Assembly (NCBI GenBank): GCA_902532675.1
Contig: CACAIY010000004.1
Span: 20,068 to 84,067, forward strand
Origin: an uncultured SAR86 cluster bacterium
GTDB lineage: Bacteria; Pseudomonadota; Gammaproteobacteria; Magnimaribacterales; Magnimaribacteraceae
Direction of reading: 5' to 3'
Length of the DNA: 64,000 nucleotides
Position numbers and translations under genes: made by a program. Shown in pieces: positions 42,684 to 50,647 of the stretch. Numbering within the stretch: position 1 is the stretch's first letter; every line of letters begins with the position of its first letter. The notes under the pieces are model-generated. The model saw only the letters and a list, made by a program, of their open reading frames with translations, had not been told where the DNA came from and did not search any database.

Positions 42684-43466
42684 ATGAAAAAATTATTATT
42701 ACTCTCCATCTCCTTACTAACTCTGTCTTTTGTATCAAACTCTTTTGCTCATGACCTTAAAGGAGCTATAGCTAGCGAAGACAGGACACCTAAGAACGTT
42801 GTTAGGGATGTTTATAGGCATCCATACGAGACTCTAGATTTCTTTGGAATTAAACAAGATATGACGATTATAGAACTGTCTCCTGGAGGGGGTTGGTATA
42901 CAGAGATATTAGCTAATTACATACATTATCCAGGTACTTTGATAGCTGCTCATTTTAATCCAGATGCTGGAGGTTATTACAAAAGAGGCAGAGCCAACTT
43001 TGAAAAGAAAATGAATAGCAGTCCAATGTATGGCAGAGTTGAGATAGTTAATATAGATTCAACTTTGGCTGAACCAAATAGCGTTGATGCTGTTTTAACT
43101 TTTAGAAATTTACATAACTGGTTAGGGCCTCTACTGGATACTATATTTTCTAATTCTTATAAGGCTCTAAAACCAGGGGGAATTTTTGGAGTTGTTGAGC
43201 ATAGAGCTGATGAAGGAACTACTTTAGAGATGATGAAAAAAAGTGGCTATGTAACCGAAAAACACGCTATTGAGATGGCCAAGAAGCATGGATTCGAATT
43301 AGTATCTAAATCTGAAGTGAACTCTAACCCTAAAGATATCAAAAATTACCCAAAAGGAGTTTGGACATTACCTCCAAATCTAAGAATGAAAGATGTGGAT
43401 AGGCAGAAATACCTTGAAATAGGTGAAAGTGATCGTATGACTTTGTTATTCAGGAAACCGCTTTAG
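42684..43466 (+). CDS. exported class I SAM-dependent methyltransferase-like protein
   Basis: 260 residues. A signal peptide of about 22 residues (MKKLLLLSISLL to SNSFAHD) points to the periplasm. The rest is a Rossmann-type methyltransferase: IIELSPGGGWYTEIL as motif I near 62-75, LTFRNLHNWLG, and YKALKPGGIFGVVEHRA as the post-motif region. It resembles the COG4798-type predicted methyltransferases, which carry signal peptides. SAM is not known to be plentiful in the periplasm, so the substrate and even the reaction are uncertain. Shares a stop tetramer with the convergent small gene. Confidence 0.82.
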   Translation: MKKLLLLSISLLTLSFVSNSFAHDLKGAIASEDRTPKNVVRDVYRHPYETLDFFGIKQDMTIIELSPGGGWYTEILANYIHYPGTLIAAHFNPDAGGYYKRGRANFEKKMNSSPMYGRVEIVNIDSTLAEPNSVDAVLTFRNLHNWLGPLLDTIFSNSYKALKPGGIFGVVEHRADEGTTLEMMKKSGYVTEKHAIEMAKKHGFELVSKSEVNSNPKDIKNYPKGVWTLPPNLRMKDVDRQKYLEIGESDRMTLLFRKPL

Positions 43467-43837
43467 ACTTTAATAAGATTCAATAGATTTTTTTTATATT
43501 TAAGTTCTATATTTTTCTGAACACTAGAATGTTCAAGCGTATCTACATTCTTTATTTGTAAACTTTGGTTATCAGAAAAGGATAATTTTGTTGAAGTTAT
43601 CAGATAAACAATGTCATTCTTTTTTATGTCTTGGTTTTCTAAAGTAAGAGAATTCAGATTTACGATAAATGAATGAAGTTCTGCGGTTAACTCATCAACT
43701 TCGTTCAACTCTAATTGATATCCGTTCATGGATTGAATAACAATATGAGTTGTGGCGCTCTTATCTGAATAGGAAGAGTGGAAATTATTAATTTCCTCTT
43801 CTAAAGATATGAGATTTTCTATATCAAGATAAGTCAT
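43463..43837 (-). CDS. hypothetical protein
   Basis: 124 residues, no family recognised. It has no signal peptide or membrane helix. The first half is acidic (MTYLDIENLISLEEEINNF), the C-terminus basic (KYKKNLLNLIKV). It resembles a small alpha/beta domain or a stress-related adaptor, but this is not assignable. In favour of a real gene: it fills an otherwise empty 400-base stretch, and its stop interlocks with the methyltransferase stop in TTAG, as in three other convergent pairs here. The start codon lacks a ribosome-binding site. Confidence 0.55.
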   Translation of the reverse strand: MTYLDIENLISLEEEINNFHSSYSDKSATTHIVIQSMNGYQLELNEVDELTAELHSFIVNLNSLTLENQDIKKNDIVYLITSTKLSFSDNQSLQIKNVDTLEHSSVQKNIELKYKKNLLNLIKV

Positions 43838-43863
43838 TGTTTTTGAGTATTTGCATATTAATA

Positions 43864-43869
43864 TAAAAT
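43864..43869 (+). promoter_or_regulatory. candidate -10 box of the 60-residue ORF
   Basis: TAAAAT ends 6 bases before the ATG at 43876, with no ribosome-binding site. It matches the leaderless pattern seen at several other genes. Confidence 0.35.
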
Positions 43870-43875
43870 TAAACT

Positions 43876-44058
43876 ATGGATAATGAAAATAAATACGTTA
43901 AAAGAGCAAAGAGAGTAGAAGAAAGAGTTAATAACTATTCTCAAAGTGCGGAAAGTCTAATACTCAATTCAATAGATTTAATCCAAGATTTTTTAATTGA
44001 GCTTAGTTCTAAGCCAAAAAATATTGATAAAGTTGATTCCAAAAAAAAGGGAGGTTAA
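43876..44058 (+). CDS. small hypothetical protein whose stop lies in a terminator loop
   Basis: 60 residues, highly charged, predicted helical (YVKRAKRVEERVNNYSQSAESLILNSIDLIQDFLIEL), with a lysine-rich tail. No family recognised. The last codons (Lys-Lys-Lys-Gly-Gly-stop) form the left arm and loop of the intrinsic terminator at 44044-44070, so the gene and its terminator share DNA. A -10-like box sits 6 bases before the ATG. Coding status is likely but not certain. Confidence 0.55.
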   Translation: MDNENKYVKRAKRVEERVNNYSQSAESLILNSIDLIQDFLIELSSKPKNIDKVDSKKKGG

Positions 44059-44070
44059 ACCTCCCTTTTT
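44044..44070. terminator. bidirectional intrinsic terminator
   Basis: GGGAGGT-TAA-ACCTCCC is a perfect 7-base stem with a 3-base loop, flanked by A5 on the left and T5 on the right, so it works on both strands. It serves the 60-residue ORF (plus) and hsp20 (minus, stop at 44077). The clearest intrinsic terminator in the window. Confidence 0.9.
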
Positions 44071-44076
44071 CTGTAT

Positions 44077-44526
44077 TTAGCTTAGTAATTTACTCTTAGA
44101 AGTAAAATCAATTTTTCTAGTTTTCTTCTCTTCAGGAATAATTCTTTCTATCCCTATATACAACATGCCGTTACTAAGAGCTGCGCCCTTTATAACCATG
44201 TCATCAGAAAGAACAAATCTTTTAACAAAGTTTCTTGATGCTAAACCTTGATGTAAAAGTCCTTCAGATGCGTCTTTATCTTTGGATCCTTTAATTACTA
44301 GGTTTTCACCCGAAGCTTCTATATCAATTTCTTCCTCTTCAAATCCCGCAACGGCTAGCTCAATAGTATATTTATCTTCGCTAACTTTTCTTATGTTGTA
44401 AGGCGGGTAATTTGAGGATTCTTGTTTTGAATTCGCTAGCATGGCTAAACTATCAAAGGTCCTATCAAATCCTACTGCAAAAGGAGAGATATCTCTCCAT
44501 AGTAAGTCAAATGTATTATTTATCAT
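44077..44526 (-). CDS. small heat-shock protein Hsp20 (IbpA-like)
   Basis: 149-residue alpha-crystallin-domain chaperone that holds unfolding proteins. The start NNTFDLLWRDISPFAVGFDR is IbpA-like. The domain runs from YNIRKVSEDKYTIELAVAGF to NGMLYIGIERIIPEE, and the C-terminal IxI-type motif region is present. It is a single gene with its own regulation: a sigma-32-type promoter and a leader with a ROSE-like hairpin covering the AAGGAG ribosome-binding site. It ends at a strong bidirectional terminator. Confidence 0.92.
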   Translation of the reverse strand: MINNTFDLLWRDISPFAVGFDRTFDSLAMLANSKQESSNYPPYNIRKVSEDKYTIELAVAGFEEEEIDIEASGENLVIKGSKDKDASEGLLHQGLASRNFVKRFVLSDDMVIKGAALSNGMLYIGIERIIPEEKKTRKIDFTSKSKLLS

Positions 44527-44533
44527 TTTTTTT

Positions 44534-44586
44534 CTCCTTATAATTAAGCAAGTTAAATAATTTACGTAAGCCCCTAAGGCACTTAC
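44534..44586 (-). promoter_or_regulatory. ROSE-like RNA thermometer in the hsp20 leader
   Basis: In the transcript, CUUGCUU (44546-44552) can pair with AAGGAG (44534-44539) around a 6-base loop, leaving one G bulged. This UUGCU opposite AGGA arrangement is the hallmark of ROSE thermometers, and it buries the ribosome-binding site 7 bases before the ATG. A second hairpin (GTAAG/CTTAC, 44566-44586) precedes it, as in multi-hairpin ROSE leaders. Confidence 0.65.
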
Positions 44587-44595
44587 ACTATATAT

Positions 44596-44621
44596 ATGGG
44601 GTTTTTTATTTAGAAAACAAG
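44596..44621 (-). promoter_or_regulatory. sigma-32-type heat-shock promoter of hsp20
   Basis: On the minus strand CTTGTTT (44615-44621), 13 bases, then CCCCAT (44596-44601), close to the sigma-32 consensus CTTGAAA-N13-CCCCAT. Transcription would start near 44588, giving a leader of about 60 bases. Confidence 0.75.
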
Positions 44622-44631
44622 GATAACAATT

Positions 44632-45426
44632 ATGAAAGATTTATTTTCAATAGAAGGAAAAGTGGCTCTTGTAACTGGTGGTTCAAGAGGTATAGGAGAA
44701 ATGATTGCAGCAGGCTTTTTAGCTAATGGGGCAAAAGTTTATATAAGTTCAAGAAAAGCAGAAGTATGCGATGCGACGGCTGAAAGACTAGCTAAAGAAT
44801 ATGGAGGAGAATGCATTTCAATTCCTGCAGACCTTTCTAATTTAGAAGGCATTAGTGCTTTAGCCAATGAGCTGTCTTCAAAAGAGAAGTCTCTGGATAT
44901 ATTAGTAAACAATGCAGGCGCTTCTTGGGGAGAGCCCATAGAGGATTATTCTGAATTAGGCTGGGATAAAGTTATGGACACTAACGTTAAGGGTATATTC
45001 TTTCTCACACAGCAGTTATTGCCTTTATTAAGAGAGTCTGGAAACGCTGACAACACATCTAGAGTTATTAATATAGGATCAATTGACGGAATTAAAACAG
45101 GTACATTTGATGCATTCTCTTATGGTCCTTCAAAAGCTGCTGTTCATCACTTAACACGCGTATTGGCTGCTAGACTAATTAAAGACCATATAATTGTTAA
45201 TGCCATTGCTCCAGGCCCATTCCCAACTTGGATGTTAAGTACTGGAGTAGGCGGTGGCGGTGATACAGATATAGATTGGTCTGCTGTTGGACAAAGCAAC
45301 CCGAGTGGAAGAGTGGGCGATGCAGAAGATATTGCTGGTCTAGCTATTTTTCTCAGTTCAAGAGCAGGTGCTTATACGGTTGGTCAGACAATAGCCTGCG
45401 ATGGAGGAGCTGTAGCGAGTTCATAA
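44632..45426 (+). CDS. short-chain dehydrogenase/reductase (RhlG-like)
   Basis: 264-residue SDR: TGGSRGIG near 16-23, NNAG near 95, Ser in NIGSIDG and Tyr-Lys in YGPSK, C-terminal ACDGG. The sequence order resembles RhlG-type 3-oxoacyl reductases. AAGGAT lies 8 bases before the ATG. Divergent from hsp20. First gene of an operon with DUF1295, serine hydrolase, two alcohol dehydrogenases, pdxJ and grxD; the DUF1295 ATG directly follows its stop. Confidence 0.88.
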   Translation: MKDLFSIEGKVALVTGGSRGIGEMIAAGFLANGAKVYISSRKAEVCDATAERLAKEYGGECISIPADLSNLEGISALANELSSKEKSLDILVNNAGASWGEPIEDYSELGWDKVMDTNVKGIFFLTQQLLPLLRESGNADNTSRVINIGSIDGIKTGTFDAFSYGPSKAAVHHLTRVLAARLIKDHIIVNAIAPGPFPTWMLSTGVGGGGDTDIDWSAVGQSNPSGRVGDAEDIAGLAIFLSSRAGAYTVGQTIACDGGAVASS

Positions 45427-46293
45427 ATGACTAATAGAGCTAAAAGTTTTTTAATAACAGGAGTTGTTTATATAGTTGCTTTAGTAGTGGCAATTGCTGC
45501 TGCTTACCAGTTCATAGATGCTCACCAATGGCTGGTTATTTTAACGGGTCATTTATTTGCAACACTTGTTGTATTTGTGTCTAGTCGAATTTATAAAAAT
45601 TCAAGTTTATATGATCCTTTCTGGTCTGTTGCCCCTATTCCTATAGCGATTTATATAGCGTTATGGCCTGAATCAAGTGAAATTAATCTTGAAAAAGTTA
45701 TATTGATTTTAATACCGGTAATGTATTGGGCATTAAGATTAACAATAAATTGGATGAGAGATTGGGATGGATTAGAGCATGAAGATTTTAGATATATCGA
45801 TTTAAAAGCTAAGCCTTTTGCTTTTCTTATAGATTTATTCGGTATTCATATATATCCAACTTTACAAGTTAACCTTTCTCTATTTCCGATTTACTATGCT
45901 CTCTCAGTTTCAACAAATGAAGTTGGAATACTATTGTATCTTGCAAGTTTGTTCACTGTTTTGGCTGTTACATTAGAATTAGTTGCAGATGAACAGATGC
46001 GTAAATTTAGAAGCAATGTATCAAATAAAGGAAAAACCATGAGACAAGGTCTTTGGTCTTACTCTAGACACCCAAATTACTTAGGAGAGATTTTATTTTG
46101 GTGGGGTCTTTATTTTATGACCATTTCAATTGATATAAATTATTGGTATTTATTTATATGTCCTTTGATTATGAATCTGATGTTCTCTTTAATAACTTGC
46201 CAAATGATGGATAACAGAAGCTTAGAAAGGAGACCTGACTACGCGGATTACATGAAATCAACGCGACAATTAATAATATGGAGATCTAATTAG
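45427..46293 (+). CDS. DUF1295 / steroid 5-alpha-reductase-like membrane protein
   Basis: 288 residues with seven or so membrane helices. The diagnostic C-terminal block GLWSYSRHPNYLGEILFWWG near 205-225 belongs to the DUF1295/isoprenylcysteine-methyltransferase-like fold, which binds NADPH or SAM. It probably reduces or methylates a lipid-soluble substrate at the inner membrane. Placed between an SDR and a serine hydrolase, lipid or terpenoid metabolism is plausible. It starts on the base after the SDR stop. Confidence 0.85.
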   Translation: MTNRAKSFLITGVVYIVALVVAIAAAYQFIDAHQWLVILTGHLFATLVVFVSSRIYKNSSLYDPFWSVAPIPIAIYIALWPESSEINLEKVILILIPVMYWALRLTINWMRDWDGLEHEDFRYIDLKAKPFAFLIDLFGIHIYPTLQVNLSLFPIYYALSVSTNEVGILLYLASLFTVLAVTLELVADEQMRKFRSNVSNKGKTMRQGLWSYSRHPNYLGEILFWWGLYFMTISIDINYWYLFICPLIMNLMFSLITCQMMDNRSLERRPDYADYMKSTRQLIIWRSN

Positions 46294-46303
46294 GAGAATT
46301 TTT

Positions 46304-47512
46304 ATGGTAAGTGGGTATTGTGATGAAAGGTTCTTAGAAGCAAAAAAAATATTTGAAGCAAGTATTGATAGTGGCTTTGAATTGGGTTGTGCCATTTCTC
46401 TTGAAATAGAAGGAGAAAAAGTAATTGATCTTTGGGGTGGTTATGCAAACACAGATAAAACGAAACCTTGGGAAGAAGACACAATAGTAAATGTTTTCTC
46501 AACAACCAAAGGCATTGCAGCAATTTGTTTACTTCAATTAATTGAAAAGGGACAACTAGATTTAGATAAACCGGTATCAGAATATTGGCCAGAATTTTCT
46601 AAAAACGGTAAAGGTGATATTCCTGTGCGATATCTTTTTTGCCATAAATCAGGTTTATGTGGAGTCAGAACCCCACTTGATCCGGGATCTTTTACTAACT
46701 GGGATCTCATATGTAGTGAATTGGCAAAACAAGAACCTCTTTGGGAGCCTGGAACTGCACACGGTTACCATGCATTAACGTATGGCCATTTAGTCGGAGA
46801 AATTTTAAGAAGAATCGATGGCAGGACTATAGGAAATTACTTTAATGAGGAAATAGCAAAACCTTTAGATTTAGACTTTTGGATAGGGTTACCGGAATCA
46901 GAGTTTTCAAGAGTAAGCAATATACTTCCTTCAAAACCAAACCCATTACTTCCTTTATTGGCAAAACTTCCAAGATTTTTATTGCCTGGACCAATGAAAT
47001 TTTTATTGGACTTTACCGATACTAATAAACCGGTAGGTGCGGCATTTAATAATCCACCACTTGGTAGTAATGAGAATGATGAATTTGAAGCTAATACTCG
47101 CGAGTGGCGCGAAGCAGAAATACCAGCAGCAAATGGGCATGGAAATGCTAGATCTCTAGCTAAACTTTATGGAGTTTTAGCTAACGGAGGTTCTAGGGAT
47201 GGTATTCATGTCTTGAGTCCAGAAACTATTGAATTGGGTAGGCAGACCCAATCTGACGGTAAAGATCTTGTACTAGGTCATATGCATACGAGGTTTGGAA
47301 TTGGTTTCATGCTAGGAACAAAAAACGTAAGTATGGGACCTAATCCTGATTCATTTGGTCATGGAGGAGCTGGTGGATCTTTAGGGTTTGCTGATCCAGA
47401 TAACAATATATCTTTGGGCTTTGTTATGAATCAAATGCACCCTGGTATTACCGCATGGAAAACTGCTACGGATGTAGCTGCATCAGTATATAAGGACTTA
47501 AAAATTACTTAA
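46304..47512 (+). CDS. beta-lactamase-fold serine hydrolase (class C / EstB-like)
   Basis: 402-residue serine hydrolase, no signal peptide. Nucleophile motif STTK at 66-69, Tyr motif GYHALTYG near 140-150, and HGGAGGSLGFADP near the C-terminus. Close paralogue of the gene at 1601, but with an extra segment (about 190-240, NPLLPLLAKLPRFLLPG) that looks membrane- or lipid-associating. Likely a carboxylesterase. AGGAG lies before the ATG; the stop overlaps the next start (TAATG). Confidence 0.87.
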   Translation: MVSGYCDERFLEAKKIFEASIDSGFELGCAISLEIEGEKVIDLWGGYANTDKTKPWEEDTIVNVFSTTKGIAAICLLQLIEKGQLDLDKPVSEYWPEFSKNGKGDIPVRYLFCHKSGLCGVRTPLDPGSFTNWDLICSELAKQEPLWEPGTAHGYHALTYGHLVGEILRRIDGRTIGNYFNEEIAKPLDLDFWIGLPESEFSRVSNILPSKPNPLLPLLAKLPRFLLPGPMKFLLDFTDTNKPVGAAFNNPPLGSNENDEFEANTREWREAEIPAANGHGNARSLAKLYGVLANGGSRDGIHVLSPETIELGRQTQSDGKDLVLGHMHTRFGIGFMLGTKNVSMGPNPDSFGHGGAGGSLGFADPDNNISLGFVMNQMHPGITAWKTATDVAASVYKDLKIT

Positions 47513-48450
47513 TGAAAGCTGTTTCTTATTCTGACGGTAAGGTCTTTACTTCAAATATTGATTTTCCATCAGGGGAAGGGATATTAGTTGATGTTGCTTC
47601 TGCTGGAATTTGTGGAAGTGATCTGCATATATTAAATTCTGGAGCTCATTCTCCTCATGTAGCTGGTCATGAAATTGCAGGTATTACATCTGACGGAACT
47701 CATGTAGCTATAGAACCTATAATTTCATGTCGAAAATGTAAATCCTGTGAGTCTGGTGACTACCATCTTTGTAAGGTTGATTTTCAAGGAATAGGCATGA
47801 GTATTAATGGCGGTATGGCAGAACAAATATTGGTACCTGAAGAATGTTTAATTAAATTAGACAAAAGGGTGGCTATCGAGGACGCTTGTTTAGTAGAACC
47901 TTTAGCAGTTGCATTACACGGATTTATTAGAACAAATACCACATCGAGTCATAAAATTGCTGTCATTGGTGGGGGCACAATAGGTATGTGCGCAATAGCA
48001 GCAGCAAAATATATTGGATGTGAGGTTGATTTATTTGCTAAATACGACCATCAAAAAGAAGCCGGAAGTAAATTAGGTGCAGGGATTCTTGAAGGTCTTT
48101 ACGATAGGGTGGTAGATTGTGTGGGCACTAAAGAAACTTTAGATTTAAGTGCTAAATCTGCAAAACCAGGTTCTTGGATAGTGTTATTAGGAATCCCTTT
48201 AGAGGGAATCAACTTACCTGGCTTAAGAGTAATAATGAATGAAATTAAAGTCTTTCCTTCAATAATGTATGGATCAACTTCTGGCATAAAAGACTTTGAA
48301 GTAGCAGCAAAACTTATTTCAACAAGCCCAACTATAGGAGATACGATTATTACCCATAGATTTCCTCTGCTTGAAGCAGAAGAGGCTTTTAATGTTGCAC
48401 AAGACAAATCATCTAATTGCATAAAAGTGGTGTTTGATCCTAAATCATAA
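47512..48450 (+). CDS. zinc-dependent alcohol dehydrogenase (MDR family)
   Basis: 312-residue medium-chain dehydrogenase, slightly short for the family. Catalytic zinc ligands are in AGICGSDLH and GHEIAG; the structural zinc site is CRKCKSCESGDYHLC. The nucleotide fold starts at IAVIGGGTIGMCAIAA. TAATG overlap with the serine hydrolase. Oxidises an alcohol, perhaps one released by that hydrolase (inference). Confidence 0.88.
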   Translation: MKAVSYSDGKVFTSNIDFPSGEGILVDVASAGICGSDLHILNSGAHSPHVAGHEIAGITSDGTHVAIEPIISCRKCKSCESGDYHLCKVDFQGIGMSINGGMAEQILVPEECLIKLDKRVAIEDACLVEPLAVALHGFIRTNTTSSHKIAVIGGGTIGMCAIAAAKYIGCEVDLFAKYDHQKEAGSKLGAGILEGLYDRVVDCVGTKETLDLSAKSAKPGSWIVLLGIPLEGINLPGLRVIMNEIKVFPSIMYGSTSGIKDFEVAAKLISTSPTIGDTIITHRFPLLEAEEAFNVAQDKSSNCIKVVFDPKS

Positions 48451-48456
48451 AAATAC

Positions 48457-49497
48457 ATGATGTATTCTTCAGTTATAAGAGATTATGGTGATGAGTCATC
48501 TTTTGAGATTGATGAAACTTTACCATTACCAGAACTAAAATCTAACCAAGTTTTAGTGAAAATTTCAGCTAGCTCTATAAATCCAATTGACCTTATGAAA
48601 AGAGAGGGTTACGGGAGATCAATTTTTGAGAAACAAAGAAGAAACAATTTTCCATGGATTTTAGGATCTGACTTTTCTGGTCACGTAGTAAGTGTGGGTC
48701 AAAAAGTTACAAGATTTAAAGAGGGTGATGAGGTGTGGGGCTGTACTTCGAAAGCTAGTAGTGGAACTTATGCCGAGTATGCCGCAATAGATCAAGAGGA
48801 AGTAAATATTAAACCTAAAAATCTAACTTTTGAAGAAGCTGCATCTTTACCTTATGTTTTTTTAACAACCTGGTCAGCAATAGTAAGATGGGCTGGATTG
48901 AGACCTCAAGATCTAAATGAAAGAAAAGTTTTCATACAAGGAGGGGCCGGTGGTGTAGGTACTGCTGCGATTCAGCTATTTAATCACTGGGGTTGTGAAG
49001 TTTCTTCAACATGCAGTGGTAACAATGTTGATTTGCTGCAATCTCTTGGTGCTAAAAAGGTCATTAATTACGAAAGCGAATTATTTCAAGAAGCATTAGA
49101 TGGCCATGATATAGTTTACGACTTATTAGGTGATTCTGTTTTAGATGATTCTATCGAAGAATGTTGTAAGATTTTAAAAAATAATTCCTCATCTCACTAT
49201 ATAACGCTCACCCATCCATTAATGAATACGCTGGATAGTAAAGGTTTGTTATTAGGTGCACCCCATGCATTTTTCTTGAGACAAAAAATAAAATCGGCCT
49301 ACAGACCCATAAATGTTCATTGGTCAATATATAGACCTAGTTTATCTGGTTTGCAAGAATTGACTCATTTAGCAGAAAAAGAAATCATAAAACCAATAAT
49401 TGATTCAATTTATTCTCTTTCAGACATTTCAGAAGCACATAAAAAAGTCGCTACTGGTCACGGTAGTGGTAAGGTCGTTATCAACAATATTTTATAA
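48457..49497 (+). CDS. zinc-independent MDR oxidoreductase (quinone reductase/RTN4IP1-like)
   Basis: 346 residues. GroES-like N-terminal half with INPIDLMKREGYGRSI and GSDFSGHVVSVG, then the NADPH fold VFIQGGAGGVGTAAIQLFNHWG near 155-175. It lacks the zinc cysteines of the preceding gene, fitting NADPH:quinone or enone reductases. Six bases separate it from the preceding stop, and the next ATG follows its stop directly. Confidence 0.87.
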   Translation: MMYSSVIRDYGDESSFEIDETLPLPELKSNQVLVKISASSINPIDLMKREGYGRSIFEKQRRNNFPWILGSDFSGHVVSVGQKVTRFKEGDEVWGCTSKASSGTYAEYAAIDQEEVNIKPKNLTFEEAASLPYVFLTTWSAIVRWAGLRPQDLNERKVFIQGGAGGVGTAAIQLFNHWGCEVSSTCSGNNVDLLQSLGAKKVINYESELFQEALDGHDIVYDLLGDSVLDDSIEECCKILKNNSSSHYITLTHPLMNTLDSKGLLLGAPHAFFLRQKIKSAYRPINVHWSIYRPSLSGLQELTHLAEKEIIKPIIDSIYSLSDISEAHKKVATGHGSGKVVINNIL

Positions 49498-50232
49498 ATG
49501 ACAAATTTAAGCGTAAACGTTAATAAAATTGCCTGGTTAAGAAATGCTAGAGGGGGCCATACACCCAATATTCTAGAATTATCGGAGTTAATAATAGACT
49601 GTGGCGTTTCCGGTATAACTGTTCACCCAAGACCAGATTTAAGGCACATAACTCCAGAAGATGTTTACACACTTAGAGAGTTAACCAAAAGAAAAAAAGT
49701 TGAATTTAACATTGAAGGTAATCCCTATGCAGAAAGAAACAAACATTACCCTGGTCTCCAAGAAATTATTCAAATAGCTAAGCCAGATCAATGTACGCTT
49801 GTGCCTGATTCTTTAGAACAAATCACTTCTGATCATGGATGGGATTTTATTAACAGAGAAACATCGGAAGATATTGATCTAGTTAATTCCCTAAAAGAAA
49901 ATTCTCATAGAGTTAGTTTTTTTGTAGATCCTATACCTGAGCAACTAGAAAAGGCAAAGGACACTGGAACAGATAGGATAGAATTTTATACAGGACCTTA
50001 CGCAGAAGATCCGGGATTAAACTCAATTGACCCGTTTATTCGGTGCTATGATTTAGCTAGAAACTTAAACTTAGGTGTTAATGCTGGTCATGATCTTGAT
50101 TTACATAATTTAACCTTTTTCTTAGAAAACGTACCAGTGGATGAAGTTTCTATAGGACATGCACTTATTTCAGACTCTTTGATAATGGGAATTGAAAAAA
50201 CAGTAAAACAATATCTTGATCTTTGTAATTGA
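49498..50232 (+). CDS. pdxJ: pyridoxine 5'-phosphate synthase PdxJ, Bacteroidota-like variant
   Basis: 244-residue PdxJ, the last step of the DXP-dependent vitamin B6 pathway. Recognisable blocks: LRNARGGHTPN, GITVHPRPDLRHI, EFNIEG, TLVPDSLEQITSDHGWD, DRIEFYTGPYA, GVNAGHDLDLHNL and VSIGHALI. The start LSVNVNKIAWLRNARGG follows the Bacteroidota form (VNINKIATLRNARGG); proteobacterial PdxJ reads VNIDHIATLRNAR, so the Asp-His pair is replaced by Asn-Lys. The gene may come from lateral transfer. It starts on the base after the MDR stop. No pdxA is in the window. Confidence 0.88.
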   Translation: MTNLSVNVNKIAWLRNARGGHTPNILELSELIIDCGVSGITVHPRPDLRHITPEDVYTLRELTKRKKVEFNIEGNPYAERNKHYPGLQEIIQIAKPDQCTLVPDSLEQITSDHGWDFINRETSEDIDLVNSLKENSHRVSFFVDPIPEQLEKAKDTGTDRIEFYTGPYAEDPGLNSIDPFIRCYDLARNLNLGVNAGHDLDLHNLTFFLENVPVDEVSIGHALISDSLIMGIEKTVKQYLDLCN

Positions 50233-50246
50233 GATAAAATGAAAAT

Positions 50247-50567
50247 ATGACAACAGTTATTGAAGAACTAGAACAGCAGGTTAAAGAAAATCCTGTGCTT
50301 TTATACATGAAAGGTTCACCAGATTCACCTCAATGTGGATTTTCATCAAAGGCTTCACAAATTTTGATTGCTTGTGGGAAACCTTTTTCATTCGTAGATA
50401 TACTCACTAATCCTGAGATTAGGGCTAATTTACCTCAATTTTCTAATTGGCCTACATTTCCTCAACTCTTTGTTAATGGAGAGTTAGTTGGTGGTTGCGA
50501 TATCATCACCGAGTTGCATGAAGCAGGAGAGCTTCAGTCAATTATCGATTCGGCTGAAACTGAATAA
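50247..50567 (+). CDS. grxD: monothiol glutaredoxin (Grx4 type)
   Basis: 106-residue CGFS glutaredoxin with the active-site Cys30 in PQCGFSSKA, the glutathione-binding WPTFPQLFVNGELVGGCDI and the family start VIEELEQQVKENPVLLYMKG. It carries a glutathione-bound [2Fe-2S] cluster and hands it on, often with a BolA partner, in iron-sulfur assembly and iron sensing. It lies 14 bases after pdxJ and is probably the last gene of the operon. Confidence 0.93.
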   Translation: MTTVIEELEQQVKENPVLLYMKGSPDSPQCGFSSKASQILIACGKPFSFVDILTNPEIRANLPQFSNWPTFPQLFVNGELVGGCDIITELHEAGELQSIIDSAETE

Positions 50568-50596
50568 AGTCACTCTCTAAAAACAGCTGCTTTTAT

Positions 50597-50643
50597 ATAG
50601 CTAATGTGTTAAAAATAGCTATGTAATCTGGCTAATAGGGGAG
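50597..50643 (+). promoter_or_regulatory. promoter region of the TonB receptor with repeated ATAGCTA
   Basis: Two ATAGCTA heptamers (50597-50603 and 50615-50621) 18 bases apart contain the inverted pair AGCTA/TAGCT and may be a regulator site. TAATCT (50624-50629) can serve as -10, and AGGGGAG (50637-50643) is the ribosome-binding site for the ATG at 50648. Confidence 0.45.
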
Positions 50644-50647
50644 ATGT

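Noticed and set aside
48099-48458. 119-residue minus-strand ORF.
   Set aside because: Antisense to the zinc alcohol dehydrogenase and without recognisable features.
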